NCBI RefSeq assembly: GCF_000375525.1
Contig: NZ_AQXC01000011.1
Location: forward strand, 51,128-115,127
Direction of reading: 5' to 3'
Length of the DNA: 64,000 nucleotides
Source of the DNA: Corynebacterium propinquum DSM 44285
GTDB taxonomy: Bacteria; Actinomycetota; Actinomycetes; Mycobacteriales; Mycobacteriaceae
Within the stretch, counting starts at the first letter, position 1. The number at the start of each line of letters is the position of its first letter. Below the pieces are notes generated by a model, which searched no databases, was not told the origin of the DNA, and saw nothing but the letters and a program-made list of their open reading frames with translations. This document shows positions 8,357 through 17,040 of this stretch, piece by piece. The position numbers were made by a program, and so were the translations under genes.

Positions 8357-9373
8357 CTAGCCCACCCGGCGCATGGTGTATTCCGCAAGCACACGCAGCG
8401 CGCGCGTGGCAGCAATATCCGGCAACTTGTCCAATTCACGATCCACGACATCCAAGTGGGCCTGGACGTCGGCAAGAGCTTTCGCACGCCCATCAGTCTC
8501 TCGGATCAACGCGATCGCACGCTGCACGTCGTCCTCAGCCTCCAGCGGACCCGTCAACAATGCGCGCAAATCACTACCAGCAGCGCTGTCATCTTCCAAC
8601 GCATACAGCACTGGCAACGTAAACACGCCCTCGCGCAAGTCCGTACCAGGAATCTTGCCGGAATCCTTCGGATCCGAGAACAAATCGATAATGTCGTCGA
8701 CGATCTGGAAAATCATTCCAATCGCCCCGCCGATAATCTGCAGGGAACGCTGTGTCGGCTCATCAGCACCAGCGTGGTAGGCGCCCAAGTAGCCCGCTGA
8801 AGCAATCAATACGGCAGTTTTTTCCTCAATCACCTTCTGATAATGCTCCACCGGGTTAGACTCACCCGCGCCGAGCGTCTCACGCATCTGGCCGGTGACC
8901 AACTCCTGAAACGTCTCACCAAAGTGGCGCACCGTCAAACTATCCATGGTTGACATAATGCGAGAAGCATGCGCCAACAACACGTCGCCAGACAAAATCG
9001 CCACCGAATTACTCCACCGCGAATTCGCCGATTCCACCCCACGCCGCTGGTCGGCTTCATCCATCACATCGTCGTGATAAAGCGTCGCCAAGTGCACAAT
9101 CTCCACCACACTCGCTGCTTTATACACGTTGTCCGACTCTGCACGCGGGCCATATTCAGCCGCAAGCAACGCCATCATCGGGCGGAAGCGCTTGCCACCA
9201 GCGGTAGTTAAATGCAAAACCTTATCCGTGATGAACTCTGCGCCCTGCGAAAGCTCCGAACGCAGCAGGTCTTCGACCGTTTCCATCCCGGCAGCAATGC
9301 GCGAATTGAGCTGTTCATCCCCCAAATCCACAGCGGGGGTGTAACCAGAAACCTGGTTTTGGCCAGTGGTCAT
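8357..9373 (-). CDS. Long-chain polyprenyl diphosphate synthase
   Basis: The 338-residue protein has both Asp-rich motifs of trans-prenyltransferases: LYHDDVMDEADQRRG (about residues 98-112) and FQIVDDIIDLFSD (about 224-236), plus GGKRFRP near residue 59. It lengthens isopentenyl diphosphate chains; the bulk residues before the first motif cannot be used to fix chain length by eye. It faces menJ in a divergent pair with a gap of about 105 bases and lies beside menG, so it most likely makes the menaquinone side chain, like mycobacterial Rv0562. C-terminal YTMRRVG is close to the usual end. Confidence 0.9.
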   Translation of the reverse strand: MTTGQNQVSGYTPAVDLGDEQLNSRIAAGMETVEDLLRSELSQGAEFITDKVLHLTTAGGKRFRPMMALLAAEYGPRAESDNVYKAASVVEIVHLATLYHDDVMDEADQRRGVESANSRWSNSVAILSGDVLLAHASRIMSTMDSLTVRHFGETFQELVTGQMRETLGAGESNPVEHYQKVIEEKTAVLIASAGYLGAYHAGADEPTQRSLQIIGGAIGMIFQIVDDIIDLFSDPKDSGKIPGTDLREGVFTLPVLYALEDDSAAGSDLRALLTGPLEAEDDVQRAIALIRETDGRAKALADVQAHLDVVDRELDKLPDIAATRALRVLAEYTMRRVG

Positions 9374-9478
9374 ATCCGAGGTTTATCCTTGCGCTTATTC
9401 GTTCCCATAATTCCCGTCCTAACAGTAGTCGACGGAACAGGGCAAAAACACTTCCGGGGTCATAGTCATGCAACAATA

Positions 9479-10918
9479 ATGGCCATGAGCCTTGCCGACG
9501 ACTCCCCCGCTCGGCCCGATTCCGGGTCCCACACTGCGTCTTCCACGTCGAAACCTCCGAAAAGCGACATTCTTGCCGACGCCTCCAGCACCGGTAATGA
9601 CGCTGTTTCCTGCGACATCGCGATTATTGGCGGTGGTCCAGCTGGATCCGCGGCTGCGATTTATGCCGCACGCGCCGGATGGGACGTCGTATTGGTAGAC
9701 CAAGCACAATTTCCCCGCGATAAGACCTGCGGCGATGGCCTCACCCCACGCGCGATGGCGAAACTCCGGGAGCTAGGGCTTCTGGATGGAGTGAACCCGG
9801 GATACCTCAACCGGGGATTAAAACTGCACGGCTTCGGCGGATCAGTGACCGCCGCCTGGCCAGACGGGCACTTCGGGGCTGTGGGCACGGCCTGGCCACG
9901 GCGCGAATTAGACAACTACCTGGTGCAGCAAGCCGCGGCTGCCGGCGCACGGGTGTGGACCGGGTATTCGGGCGCTGATGTCGTCGTCAAGAACAATTCA
10001 ATTGCGACCATCACGGTGCGACGGGTCGGTGGCCAGCAGGCGGCGGAGCAGTCGACTTCCTCGGGCAGCCAACAGCCAACAAACGACCAGCAGCCGTCGG
10101 CAAGCGAGATTACGCTGCGGCCGCGGTGGGCGATCGTGGCCGACGGGGTGCGCTCGACGTTTGGCAAAAAACTAGGGCGCGAATGGCACCGCAGTGAAGT
10201 CTATGGGATCGCCGCGCGGTCGTATTGCAGCTCGCCATACTCGGATGAACCGTGGATGCATTCGCACGTGGAACTGACCGACGAACAAGGCACCGTCCAG
10301 CCTGGTTACGGGTGGATTTTCCCGCTTGGCGACGGCACGGTGAACCTGGGATGCGGCGCATTGTCGACAGATAAACGTCCGGCAGCGATCAACACCAAGA
10401 AACTGCTGGAATTTTATGCCAGCCAACAGCGAGAGGCCTGGGGTTTGGGGGATCCCTACGAAGTGGCCTCGGCGTTATTGCCCATGGGTGGGGCTGTATC
10501 GAACGTAGCCGGGGCGAACTGGATGCTGATCGGCGACGCGGCGGCATGCGTGAATCCATTGAACGGTGAAGGTATCGACTACGGGCTGGAAACCGCCGAG
10601 CTAGCCGTGGGCCTGTTGGGCAGCGGCGTCGACCTCACCTTGGTATGGCCCGAAGTGTTGCGGGCGCATTTCGGCGAAGCGTTCATGTGGGCACGCACCG
10701 CGGCCCGGCTTTTGACCTACCCGCAGTTTTTGCCGGTATTCGGCCCGTTAGGGTTGCGGGGCCCGGCGGCGCGCTATTTAATGCCAGCGGCTGCTCGGTT
10801 GATGGGCAACTTAGTTACCGACGAAGACCGGGACCTGATTTCCCGGTTGTGGAAGAAAGCCGGAAAATATGCGGCAACGGTGCGGGCCGACACGCCGCTG
10901 TGGGATTCGACGGTTTAG
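9479..10918 (+). CDS. menJ: Menaquinone/geranylgeranyl reductase family flavoprotein (MenJ-like)
   Basis: From the chosen start the protein is about 479 residues. After a 38-residue Ser/Ala/Asp-rich tail comes the FAD motif CDIAIIGGGPAGSAAAIYAA, then VDQAQFPRDKTCGDGLTPRAM, then a second GD motif (MLIGDAAACVNPLNGEGIDYGLE). This is the geranylgeranyl reductase family; the mycobacterial orthologue in the same neighbourhood (Rv0561c, MenJ) saturates one isoprene unit of menaquinone. Between about residues 180 and 210 there is a Gln/Ser-rich insertion. No clear ribosome-binding site is seen, so the ATGs at 9479 or 9485, or leaderless starts, are equally likely. Three copies of the CGTCGGCAAG motif lie in its two low-complexity parts. 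Confidence 0.82.
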   Translation: MAMSLADDSPARPDSGSHTASSTSKPPKSDILADASSTGNDAVSCDIAIIGGGPAGSAAAIYAARAGWDVVLVDQAQFPRDKTCGDGLTPRAMAKLRELGLLDGVNPGYLNRGLKLHGFGGSVTAAWPDGHFGAVGTAWPRRELDNYLVQQAAAAGARVWTGYSGADVVVKNNSIATITVRRVGGQQAAEQSTSSGSQQPTNDQQPSASEITLRPRWAIVADGVRSTFGKKLGREWHRSEVYGIAARSYCSSPYSDEPWMHSHVELTDEQGTVQPGYGWIFPLGDGTVNLGCGALSTDKRPAAINTKKLLEFYASQQREAWGLGDPYEVASALLPMGGAVSNVAGANWMLIGDAAACVNPLNGEGIDYGLETAELAVGLLGSGVDLTLVWPEVLRAHFGEAFMWARTAARLLTYPQFLPVFGPLGLRGPAARYLMPAAARLMGNLVTDEDRDLISRLWKKAGKYAATVRADTPLWDSTV

Positions 10919-11036
10919 GGAATATGGGGAACCTGCGATGCTAAAACCAATGGCGAGACATAAGTAAACAAGGCATAACTAAACAAAGCCAAACAAAGCC
11001 ACCGCCGATATTAAGGAATCTGGCCAGTTTATCTGG

Positions 11037-11345
11037 TTATCTGGGCTTCTTAGTGTTTTCGTCACTCGTGACTCCTGTGTTCTTACGCTCCGACAGCACA
11101 AGTTTTGTTTCTACAAGCACCAGAAGCACGAAAATATAAACAGCAATCGCGATGACTTCAACTAGAGGCATTTCCTGAAGGCCGCCGGCAGTAGCGCGAT
11201 AAAGAATCCACGCAGCGGGTAATGCTAAGAGAACTCCAGCCCAGGCCACTATCCTGGCTCGTGGCCGATTCCCATGTTTAAATTCATAGATAGCAGATAA
11301 GCCCGCTACGGCTATCGCGATTATCAAAATAGACAGAATTATCAT
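11037..11345 (-). CDS. Small membrane protein, unknown function
   Basis: The 102-residue protein has three hydrophobic segments (about residues 1-18, 33-48 and 60-82) and a charged C-terminal tail ending DENTKKPR. The start is supported by GGAG on the minus strand seven to ten bases upstream. I do not recognise a family. It lies between menJ (plus strand, converging) and menG, with a tandem 30-bp repeat just upstream. Confidence 0.6.
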   Translation of the reverse strand: MIILSILIIAIAVAGLSAIYEFKHGNRPRARIVAWAGVLLALPAAWILYRATAGGLQEMPLVEVIAIAVYIFVLLVLVETKLVLSERKNTGVTSDENTKKPR

Positions 11346-11355
11346 TAGGGGCTCC

Positions 11356-11415
11356 GAACTGAGCTTACGGACGGCGAATATGGTTGAACTGAGCCTACGG
11401 ACGGTAAATATGGCT
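11356..11415. repeat. Two-copy 30-bp tandem repeat
   Basis: A 30-base unit starting GAACTGAGC and ending AATATGGTT occurs twice head to tail at 11356-11385 and 11386-11415, with about three differences. It lies in the spacer between menG and the small membrane protein gene and has no coding potential I can support. Confidence 0.8.
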
Positions 11416-11542
11416 CCAGTAAAATCTCACAACGGCATCGTATATTTTTTTCTTGGCGCCCTGGGGAATTAACGCCGGGGCCGGGACCGGAACCACTGCA
11501 CCACTCGGGACGGTAAGCCCAATCGGACCCAGCCCAGACCAA

Positions 11543-12343
11543 TTAAGCCTTCACAGCAGAATGCAGAGCCACAATTCCGCCAGTCAAGTTCTGCCAACCG
11601 CACTCAGTCCACCCATTAGCGTTGATATCGGCAGCCAAAGTCTCCTGATCCGGCCACATACGGATCGATTCCGCCAGGTACTCATACGCTTGCGCATTCG
11701 AAGAAATCACCCGCGCGATCGCAGGCAGCGCGCGCATCAGATACTCCTTGTACACCGTGCTAAATACTGGAACTACCGGGGTAGAAAATTCAGCCACTGT
11801 GAGCTTGCCGCCCGGTTTGGTCACCCGCGCCATTTCCCGCAGCCCGGCGCGAAAGTCGTGGATATTACGCAGCCCATACGAGATCGTGACGGCGTCGAAA
11901 CTGCCATCCGCAAACGGCAAATGCATACCATCGCCAGCAACCTTAGGCACATCACGGTGGGCGCCGGCGGCCAACATGCCGGTGGAAAAATCACAGGCCA
12001 CGCACCAAGCTCCGGAGCGCGCCAACTGCACGGTAGACACCGCGGTTCCGGCTGCTAAGTCCAGCACCTTATCCCCGGGCTGCAGATCCAGACGCTCACG
12101 GGTGCGCTTGCGCCAATAATTATCGATTCCGAGCGAGAGGACGGTATTGGTCAGGTCATAATTCTTGCTGACCGTATCAAACATCGACGCCACATCCACC
12201 GGCGCCTTATCCAGCGTCGCACGAGTGAGTTTCGGTGCTTGCTGAGGTTTATTGTCCTGGCCCTTTTTATCCTGGGCCTTTTTATCCTGGGCTCTAGCAC
12301 CCTGGGCTTTATTGTCTTGCTCAGCCTTATTCGAAGAATCCAC
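11543..12343 (-). CDS. menG: Demethylmenaquinone methyltransferase
   Basis: The 266-residue protein is a class I SAM-dependent methyltransferase of the UbiE/MenG family: [12 protein letters not shown] (about 55-66), the SAM motif [17 protein letters not shown] (about 92-108), and the family segment [21 protein letters not shown]. It converts demethylmenaquinone to menaquinone, the last step of the pathway. The first 40 residues are a Lys/Asp/Gln-rich tail encoded by short tandem repeats ([14 protein letters not shown]), absent from most family members. Start is GTG. mgtA is 9 bases upstream, so the two are probably co-transcribed. Confidence 0.92.
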   Translation of the reverse strand: MDSSNKAEQDNKAQGARAQDKKAQDKKGQDNKPQQAPKLTRATLDKAPVDVASMFDTVSKNYDLTNTVLSLGIDNYWRKRTRERLDLQPGDKVLDLAAGTAVSTVQLARSGAWCVACDFSTGMLAAGAHRDVPKVAGDGMHLPFADGSFDAVTISYGLRNIHDFRAGLREMARVTKPGGKLTVAEFSTPVVPVFSTVYKEYLMRALPAIARVISSNAQAYEYLAESIRMWPDQETLAADINANGWTECGWQNLTGGIVALHSAVKA

Positions 12344-12352
12344 CCCACCAGC

Positions 12353-13645
12353 TTAATGGTTGGCGCCCGGAGATTCCCACGCAGCTGGGTTCACCTCCGC
12401 CAGCACCTGCCGGTAATAGTCCACCAACTGAGCACAGATCCTCGGCCAGGTCTTATCCTCCACGTGTTCGCGAGCTGCAGCGGATAATTCTTGCCGACGG
12501 CTCGGGGCTGCTAACCAGCTGACCGCGTCGGCAAGCTCGGCTTCGAAATTATCGGGATCCAGTAGCAGCCCAGTGCAGCCAGCAGGGTTTCCGTTGCTGT
12601 CACCAAGGTTCCCGTTGCTACCATCCCGGATCAGATCGACTGGGCCGCCTACCCGCGGGGCGATCGTCGGCACGCCGCTAGCCTGCGCTTCCTGGATGGT
12701 TTGGCAAAAAGTCTCCAGTTCCCCGGGGTGGACGAAAACATCGAAACTGGCATAGGCGGCCGCCAGTTCGCTGCCGCTGAGCGCACCGCAAAACACCGCA
12801 TCCGGCATCGCGGCTTCCAACTCAGAACGGCACGGACCATCACCGACGATGACGAGCTGCACATTAGTCCGCCCGGACAAGGCAGCCAACCGGTGCACAC
12901 CCTTCTCGTTGGCCAGGCGCCCCACATAACCGACGATGATTGGCGCTGTTTGCTCGGGCCGCCCTGCACACCACTTCCGACGCAGCGCATCCGAGCGTTT
13001 CTCCGGATGAAACAACTGCGTATCCACCCCGCGTCCCCACAGCGCAAGATTGCGCACCCCACGGGATTCCAACTGCTGGATGGTCTCCGTCGACGGCGCC
13101 AAGGTCAGCTGGCAATGGTTATGCATCCGCCTGATCCAACGCCAGGTAGCGCGCTGCAACACCCCCAACTGGTACAGACCTGCGAAACCTGCAATATCAG
13201 TCTGAAACACCGCGACTCTAGGAAGGCCTAGCCGCCGAGCAACCCAACCACCACCGCGCCCCAGCGCGAAGGGACTAGCCAGGTGCACGATATCCGGGCG
13301 GAATTCGGCGAGCGTGCGGTAGACGGTCGGCGTCGGCACGCCGATGGGCAGAGAATCGACGAACGGCAAGCGGATCGTCGGCACGCGCACGACCCGGAAA
13401 CCCGCGTAGTGGGAAATTTCAGTATGGTCCGGGCCCCAGCTGTGTGGATCCCTGCTGTGTGGGCCCGTGCCCTGGGAACTCTTGCCGTGTGGTCCGGGCG
13501 CGATAACGATGGCGTCGTGGCCTTGCGCGTTCAGATATTCCAGAATGCGGAGGACGGAGTTGCTGACCCCGTTCACGTGCGGCAAAAAAGACTCGGCGAC
13601 GATGGCCACGCGCAGCCGCGATCGGGCCGAAGGTGCAGACAACAA
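12353..13645 (-). CDS. mgtA: GT4 mannosyltransferase, MgtA-like
   Basis: About 430 residues. VAIVAESFLPHVNGVSNSV at the N-terminus is the glycogen-phosphorylase-fold GT-B start, and the C-terminal half has the GT4 signature with VGRLANEKGV, FVHPGELETFCQTIQEAQASGVP. The gene in this place in mycobacteria and C. glutamicum (Rv0557/cg0554) is MgtA, which adds mannose from GDP-mannose to a glucuronic-acid-based glycolipid anchor of lipomannan-like molecules. That function is inferred from family and order. The start is uncertain: the longest frame begins at TTG, and no ATG in frame lies upstream. Two low-complexity insertions (about residues 54-80 and near 345-365) interrupt conserved parts. Confidence 0.82.
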   Translation of the reverse strand: MLSAPSARSRLRVAIVAESFLPHVNGVSNSVLRILEYLNAQGHDAIVIAPGPHGKSSQGTGPHSRDPHSWGPDHTEISHYAGFRVVRVPTIRLPFVDSLPIGVPTPTVYRTLAEFRPDIVHLASPFALGRGGGWVARRLGLPRVAVFQTDIAGFAGLYQLGVLQRATWRWIRRMHNHCQLTLAPSTETIQQLESRGVRNLALWGRGVDTQLFHPEKRSDALRRKWCAGRPEQTAPIIVGYVGRLANEKGVHRLAALSGRTNVQLVIVGDGPCRSELEAAMPDAVFCGALSGSELAAAYASFDVFVHPGELETFCQTIQEAQASGVPTIAPRVGGPVDLIRDGSNGNLGDSNGNPAGCTGLLLDPDNFEAELADAVSWLAAPSRRQELSAAAREHVEDKTWPRICAQLVDYYRQVLAEVNPAAWESPGANH

Positions 13646-13651
13646 CTAGCA

Positions 13652-14224
13652 TCACCCGCGATTAATTGTCTTGGGAGTTCTTGGTGTGCTCGTCGGCCTT
13701 CGGCGGCGCTGCGTTGTGGGACGCGTCGCGAAGCTAATCAACTGCCACAACACCAGCGTGACGACGATAACCAGCGCCGCGACACTCAGCCCCGGGATAA
13801 TTGCCAACGTCCAACCGCGCCCTGCGACTTTCACCAGGTCCGGATCCGCGCGCGAATACTGCACCCAAACCTGCTGGCCCTGGGCAAGCCCGGTGGGATA
13901 CAACACGCCTGTCGACGGCGCCCGATACAAACCTTCGCCGTCCCGGAATTCCACGGTGGTGCGCAACAAGGAGGTCCCCGTGACCGTCGCTAGGGCCCGA
14001 CCTGGATCAGATTCAATCCTGTGATCATTCGCCGCTGCCCCACCAATCATGGCAACCGAGCCCAGTAGCCCGGCTATGCACAAGGTTGCGACCAACTGGT
14101 GTAAACGGCGCCGCCACTGCCGACGCCGCCGGTGCGGATCATAAGACTGCACGGTGGAAGGTGCAGTTTTATCCGGGCTTGCTTCGTGCGCACTCGTGGC
14201 TTGGGGATCTACGGAATCTGCCAT
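13652..14224 (-). CDS. DUF3592-like membrane protein (Rv0556-like)
   Basis: The 190-residue protein has an Arg-rich cytosolic head, a membrane segment at about 45-66, a domain of about 75 residues outside the membrane, a second membrane segment at about 138-160, and an Arg/Pro/Thr-rich tail. The domain with TTVEFRDGEGLYRAP and QVWVQYSRADPDLV is that of DUF3592. Its place between menD and mgtA matches mycobacterial Rv0556. Function is unknown; the gaps to its neighbours are 6 and 12 bases, so it is in the same operon. Confidence 0.75.
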   Translation of the reverse strand: MADSVDPQATSAHEASPDKTAPSTVQSYDPHRRRRQWRRRLHQLVATLCIAGLLGSVAMIGGAAANDHRIESDPGRALATVTGTSLLRTTVEFRDGEGLYRAPSTGVLYPTGLAQGQQVWVQYSRADPDLVKVAGRGWTLAIIPGLSVAALVIVVTLVLWQLISFATRPTTQRRRRPTSTPRTPKTINRG

Positions 14225-14236
14225 AGGGAACCAGAC

Positions 14237-15991
14237 TTATCCCCCGAGGACAGTATCGATCGCCTGGTGCAATTGCCGACGCGTCGCGCGGGTGGTCGTC
14301 GCCTCAATGACCAGGATCGGTTCCGGAAATTCGGTTTGGGCGGCCAAGGCGTCGAGAAGCTCCTGTGGGCTCTTCACACGCTGGTAGGCCAGGCCGTAGC
14401 CCTCACAGAGCGCGGCAATGTCCACCCCATGCGGGGTTCCGAAGGCCTGCTCAAAATCACGGCGCAAGCCGGGCTGGCCCACTTCGAGGGATTCGAAAAT
14501 TCCGCCGCCGTCGTCGTTGGCCACCACGATCGTGAGGTTTTCCGGCTCCGGCTGATCCACCCCGCGCAACAGGCCCCCAACGTCGTGCAAAAAGGTGATG
14601 TCGCCGAGCAAGGCTACAGTACGCGGGGCGCGAACCTCGTCGGCACGCAAAGACTGCGCAGCGATAGCCACCCCCACGGCCTGGGAAATATTGCCGTCAA
14701 TCCCGGCAGCTCCCCGCGGGGAATAGGTATCAACGCCATCAAACGGCAGGCCAGTCAGAGCGACATCCCGGACTGGGTTCGACGGGCCGACGAACACCGT
14801 ATCTCCGACAGCCAACGTGTCCGTGACAGCGGCAGCAACGTGGAGGCCAGTAAAGCCGTGTGATTCGTCTTCCAGTGCATCGCGGACTGCCCCGGCGGCC
14901 AGATCAGAGGCGGCCTGGCATACTTGCAACCACTCCCGGGTGGGTTCACCAGTGGCCTTCACGCGGGTGCCGCGGGTCTCTTGGGTGCTCTGGGCGCTGT
15001 GTGCGCGCAGACTCAAGAAATCATCGGTGCGGGACAGCACAATAACCTCGATATCCGGATCGGTGATCAGCGAGAGCACCCGGCGATGCAAGGTCGGGTG
15101 GCCGACCACAATCACCTGGGCAGGTTTGGTGCGCACATAATAGTCGCCAACCTGGGCATCATCTTTGGCGAAAATCGCGGCCGCCCCCGGGTGCACCGGA
15201 ACATACGGCGCCGGAGCGCTCGGCTCCGCAATCGTGGGAACATCCTCGAGCCCGTCGACACGCCAGGCCTCATCACCGGCAATCACCAGGGTTGGTTTAC
15301 TCAGGTCAACGGCAACCTCTCCGTGATCAGACCAGGAAGGCAGCCTACGACGGGCAGGGTGCGCGGGATCTGCCGGTGAAATTGCGGGGGTGTCGGCCGT
15401 ACGCCCTGAAACAGAGTCGTTGGCAGGGTGGGCGTTGGCAAGACCATCTGTACAAGGTTCGGCCAGCTCGCTTCCCACCAGCGGCACATCAAAAGCCACA
15501 TTGATGTGTGCCAGACGGTCAGAATGTAAACGGTCAGAAAGAGCTGGGAGATCCGCCGCAGTATTGATCTGGGTAGTGGCCGTAAACGTGGAGAAAATGC
15601 CCTGCTGCTGGATCGTCTGCGAAGCCCCCGTGCCGACGAGCCGCTGCGGGCGATCCGCGCTCAACACAACCAGCGGCGTATGCGAATGCGAGGCCTCGAC
15701 GACGGCCGGCAAACAATTCGACACCGCCGAACCCGAAGTCATTACCACCGCAACATGTCTCTGCTGCACGCGCGCCAAGCCCAACGCCAAAAAGGCTGCG
15801 CTGCGTTCATCCAGGCGCACATGCACCCGCAACCCTGGGTGCGCAATGAGTGCCAACGAAAGCGGGGCGTTACGCGAACCCGGACACAGCACGACATCGG
15901 TGGCGAATTCTGCGAGCCGGGCAGCGACCTGTTGGGCCAGGTGGATGGCCTCCGGTTGAGGTGGGGTTTCAGACTGTGGGGATTCGGGCAT
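14237..15991 (-). CDS. menD: 2-succinyl-5-enolpyruvyl-6-hydroxy-3-cyclohexene-1-carboxylate synthase
   Basis: The 584-residue protein is a ThDP-dependent enzyme: DVVLCPGSRNAPLSLAL with the catalytic-fold glutamate region at the N-terminus, ASQTIQQQGIF near residue 128, and the ThDP/metal site with GAAGIDGNISQAVG and VALLGDITFLHDVGGLL in the C-terminal third. MenD joins isochorismate and 2-oxoglutarate in menaquinone synthesis. A proline/alanine-rich insertion of about 40 residues (about 180-220) is unlike E. coli MenD. Start is ATG with AGGAG eight bases upstream. It heads the unit that also includes the Rv0556-like gene, mgtA and menG. Confidence 0.95.
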   Translation of the reverse strand: MPESPQSETPPQPEAIHLAQQVAARLAEFATDVVLCPGSRNAPLSLALIAHPGLRVHVRLDERSAAFLALGLARVQQRHVAVVMTSGSAVSNCLPAVVEASHSHTPLVVLSADRPQRLVGTGASQTIQQQGIFSTFTATTQINTAADLPALSDRLHSDRLAHINVAFDVPLVGSELAEPCTDGLANAHPANDSVSGRTADTPAISPADPAHPARRRLPSWSDHGEVAVDLSKPTLVIAGDEAWRVDGLEDVPTIAEPSAPAPYVPVHPGAAAIFAKDDAQVGDYYVRTKPAQVIVVGHPTLHRRVLSLITDPDIEVIVLSRTDDFLSLRAHSAQSTQETRGTRVKATGEPTREWLQVCQAASDLAAGAVRDALEDESHGFTGLHVAAAVTDTLAVGDTVFVGPSNPVRDVALTGLPFDGVDTYSPRGAAGIDGNISQAVGVAIAAQSLRADEVRAPRTVALLGDITFLHDVGGLLRGVDQPEPENLTIVVANDDGGGIFESLEVGQPGLRRDFEQAFGTPHGVDIAALCEGYGLAYQRVKSPQELLDALAAQTEFPEPILVIEATTTRATRRQLHQAIDTVLGG

Positions 15992-16128
15992 GGTCTCCTA
16001 CTCAGGATTTACAGTTTCAGTATTTATGAGCGCACTACTTACGATCGGGTGAGCGTTGATACGGCCAGGTGATGACTAGCCAGGCCTAAACTAGCCAGGC
16101 TTAATCAGGTGCCTATTCAGGTTAAAAA

Positions 16129-16983
16129 CTAGCCGAAAATATTACTCAACCAGCTGCGCAGATCGAACTCTTCACCTTCCGGCGGCAGCAGTTCCTCTGG
16201 CACCTCAGTTGGGATCTGGTCGCGCCAACTTCCGCCGTCGCCGCCAGGTACAACGGGTTCTTCGATAACGGTGGTTGGCTCTGTCACCGTGACATTAACC
16301 TCTTCTGTCTGTGTGGAGGTCACAGTAGTTGGTGTCGGCGACGTAGCCTGCTCATTATCGGCGGAGCGCCACAGAAAGAAAAACACCACGGCCAGCAACA
16401 GCGCCAGGCCAGAGATGATTCCGAGCAGCATCTGCCAGGAACTCGAGCCACCCGAAGCCTGCGCTGCTTGCTGCGGCTGGTGCGCATTATGCACCGAGGC
16501 CTGCTGCGCGGCAGGACCATAACCAGCGTTATACGGTTGGCCATATTGCTGACCATACTGGCCTTGACCATATTGATTCTGCCCATACTGTTGGACGTAC
16601 TGGCCCTGCTGGCCTTGATACTGCTGGGTGTGCGGGTAAGGCTGGTTCTGGTACTGATCCTGATCCGGGAAATACTGCTGCGGACGATCCGACTGGCGCC
16701 CACCCTGGCCTGCGTCATAACTTGTACCCGAGCCCTGATTCGGACGATTTATGTGCTGCGTCTGCTCATTGGAGCCGAAATACTGAGTCTGCTCGTTGGA
16801 ACCAAAATACTGCGTGCGCTCATTCGAGCCAAGATACTCCGTGCGGTCATCGCCGCGGAAAAACTCGGTGCGATCATCACGGCCCGGGCGGCCACTATGG
16901 TTCGAGCCACCGTGGTTCTGCCCACCGTGGTTCGCTCCAGAACGGCCGGAATTACCAGAATTGCCAGAATTCGGTGTCATCAA
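16129..16983 (-). CDS. Membrane protein with Gln/Gly-rich repeats, unknown function
   Basis: The 284-residue protein has three parts. Residues 1-160 are Gly, Asn, Gln, Tyr-rich and include about five copies of a 9-10-residue unit (RTEYLGSNE, RTQYFGSNE, QTQYFGSNE and relatives, residues about 38-85) followed by Gln/Tyr-rich repeats. A membrane segment lies at about 185-205. A Thr/Glu/Pro-rich region and a short C-terminal block (DLRSWLSNIFG) follow, predicted outside the cell. The repeated threonine in TQYF might be a target for Ser/Thr kinases, but that is speculation. It has a strong ribosome-binding site (GGAGG). It is on its own between menD and the UvrA-like gene. Confidence 0.65.
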   Translation of the reverse strand: MMTPNSGNSGNSGRSGANHGGQNHGGSNHSGRPGRDDRTEFFRGDDRTEYLGSNERTQYFGSNEQTQYFGSNEQTQHINRPNQGSGTSYDAGQGGRQSDRPQQYFPDQDQYQNQPYPHTQQYQGQQGQYVQQYGQNQYGQGQYGQQYGQPYNAGYGPAAQQASVHNAHQPQQAAQASGGSSSWQMLLGIISGLALLLAVVFFFLWRSADNEQATSPTPTTVTSTQTEEVNVTVTEPTTVIEEPVVPGGDGGSWRDQIPTEVPEELLPPEGEEFDLRSWLSNIFG

Positions 16984-17040
16984 TCCTCCTCAAAGGGTTA
17001 GACCCAGTCTAGACATCTTACGGATGAGCACACGAGACGA

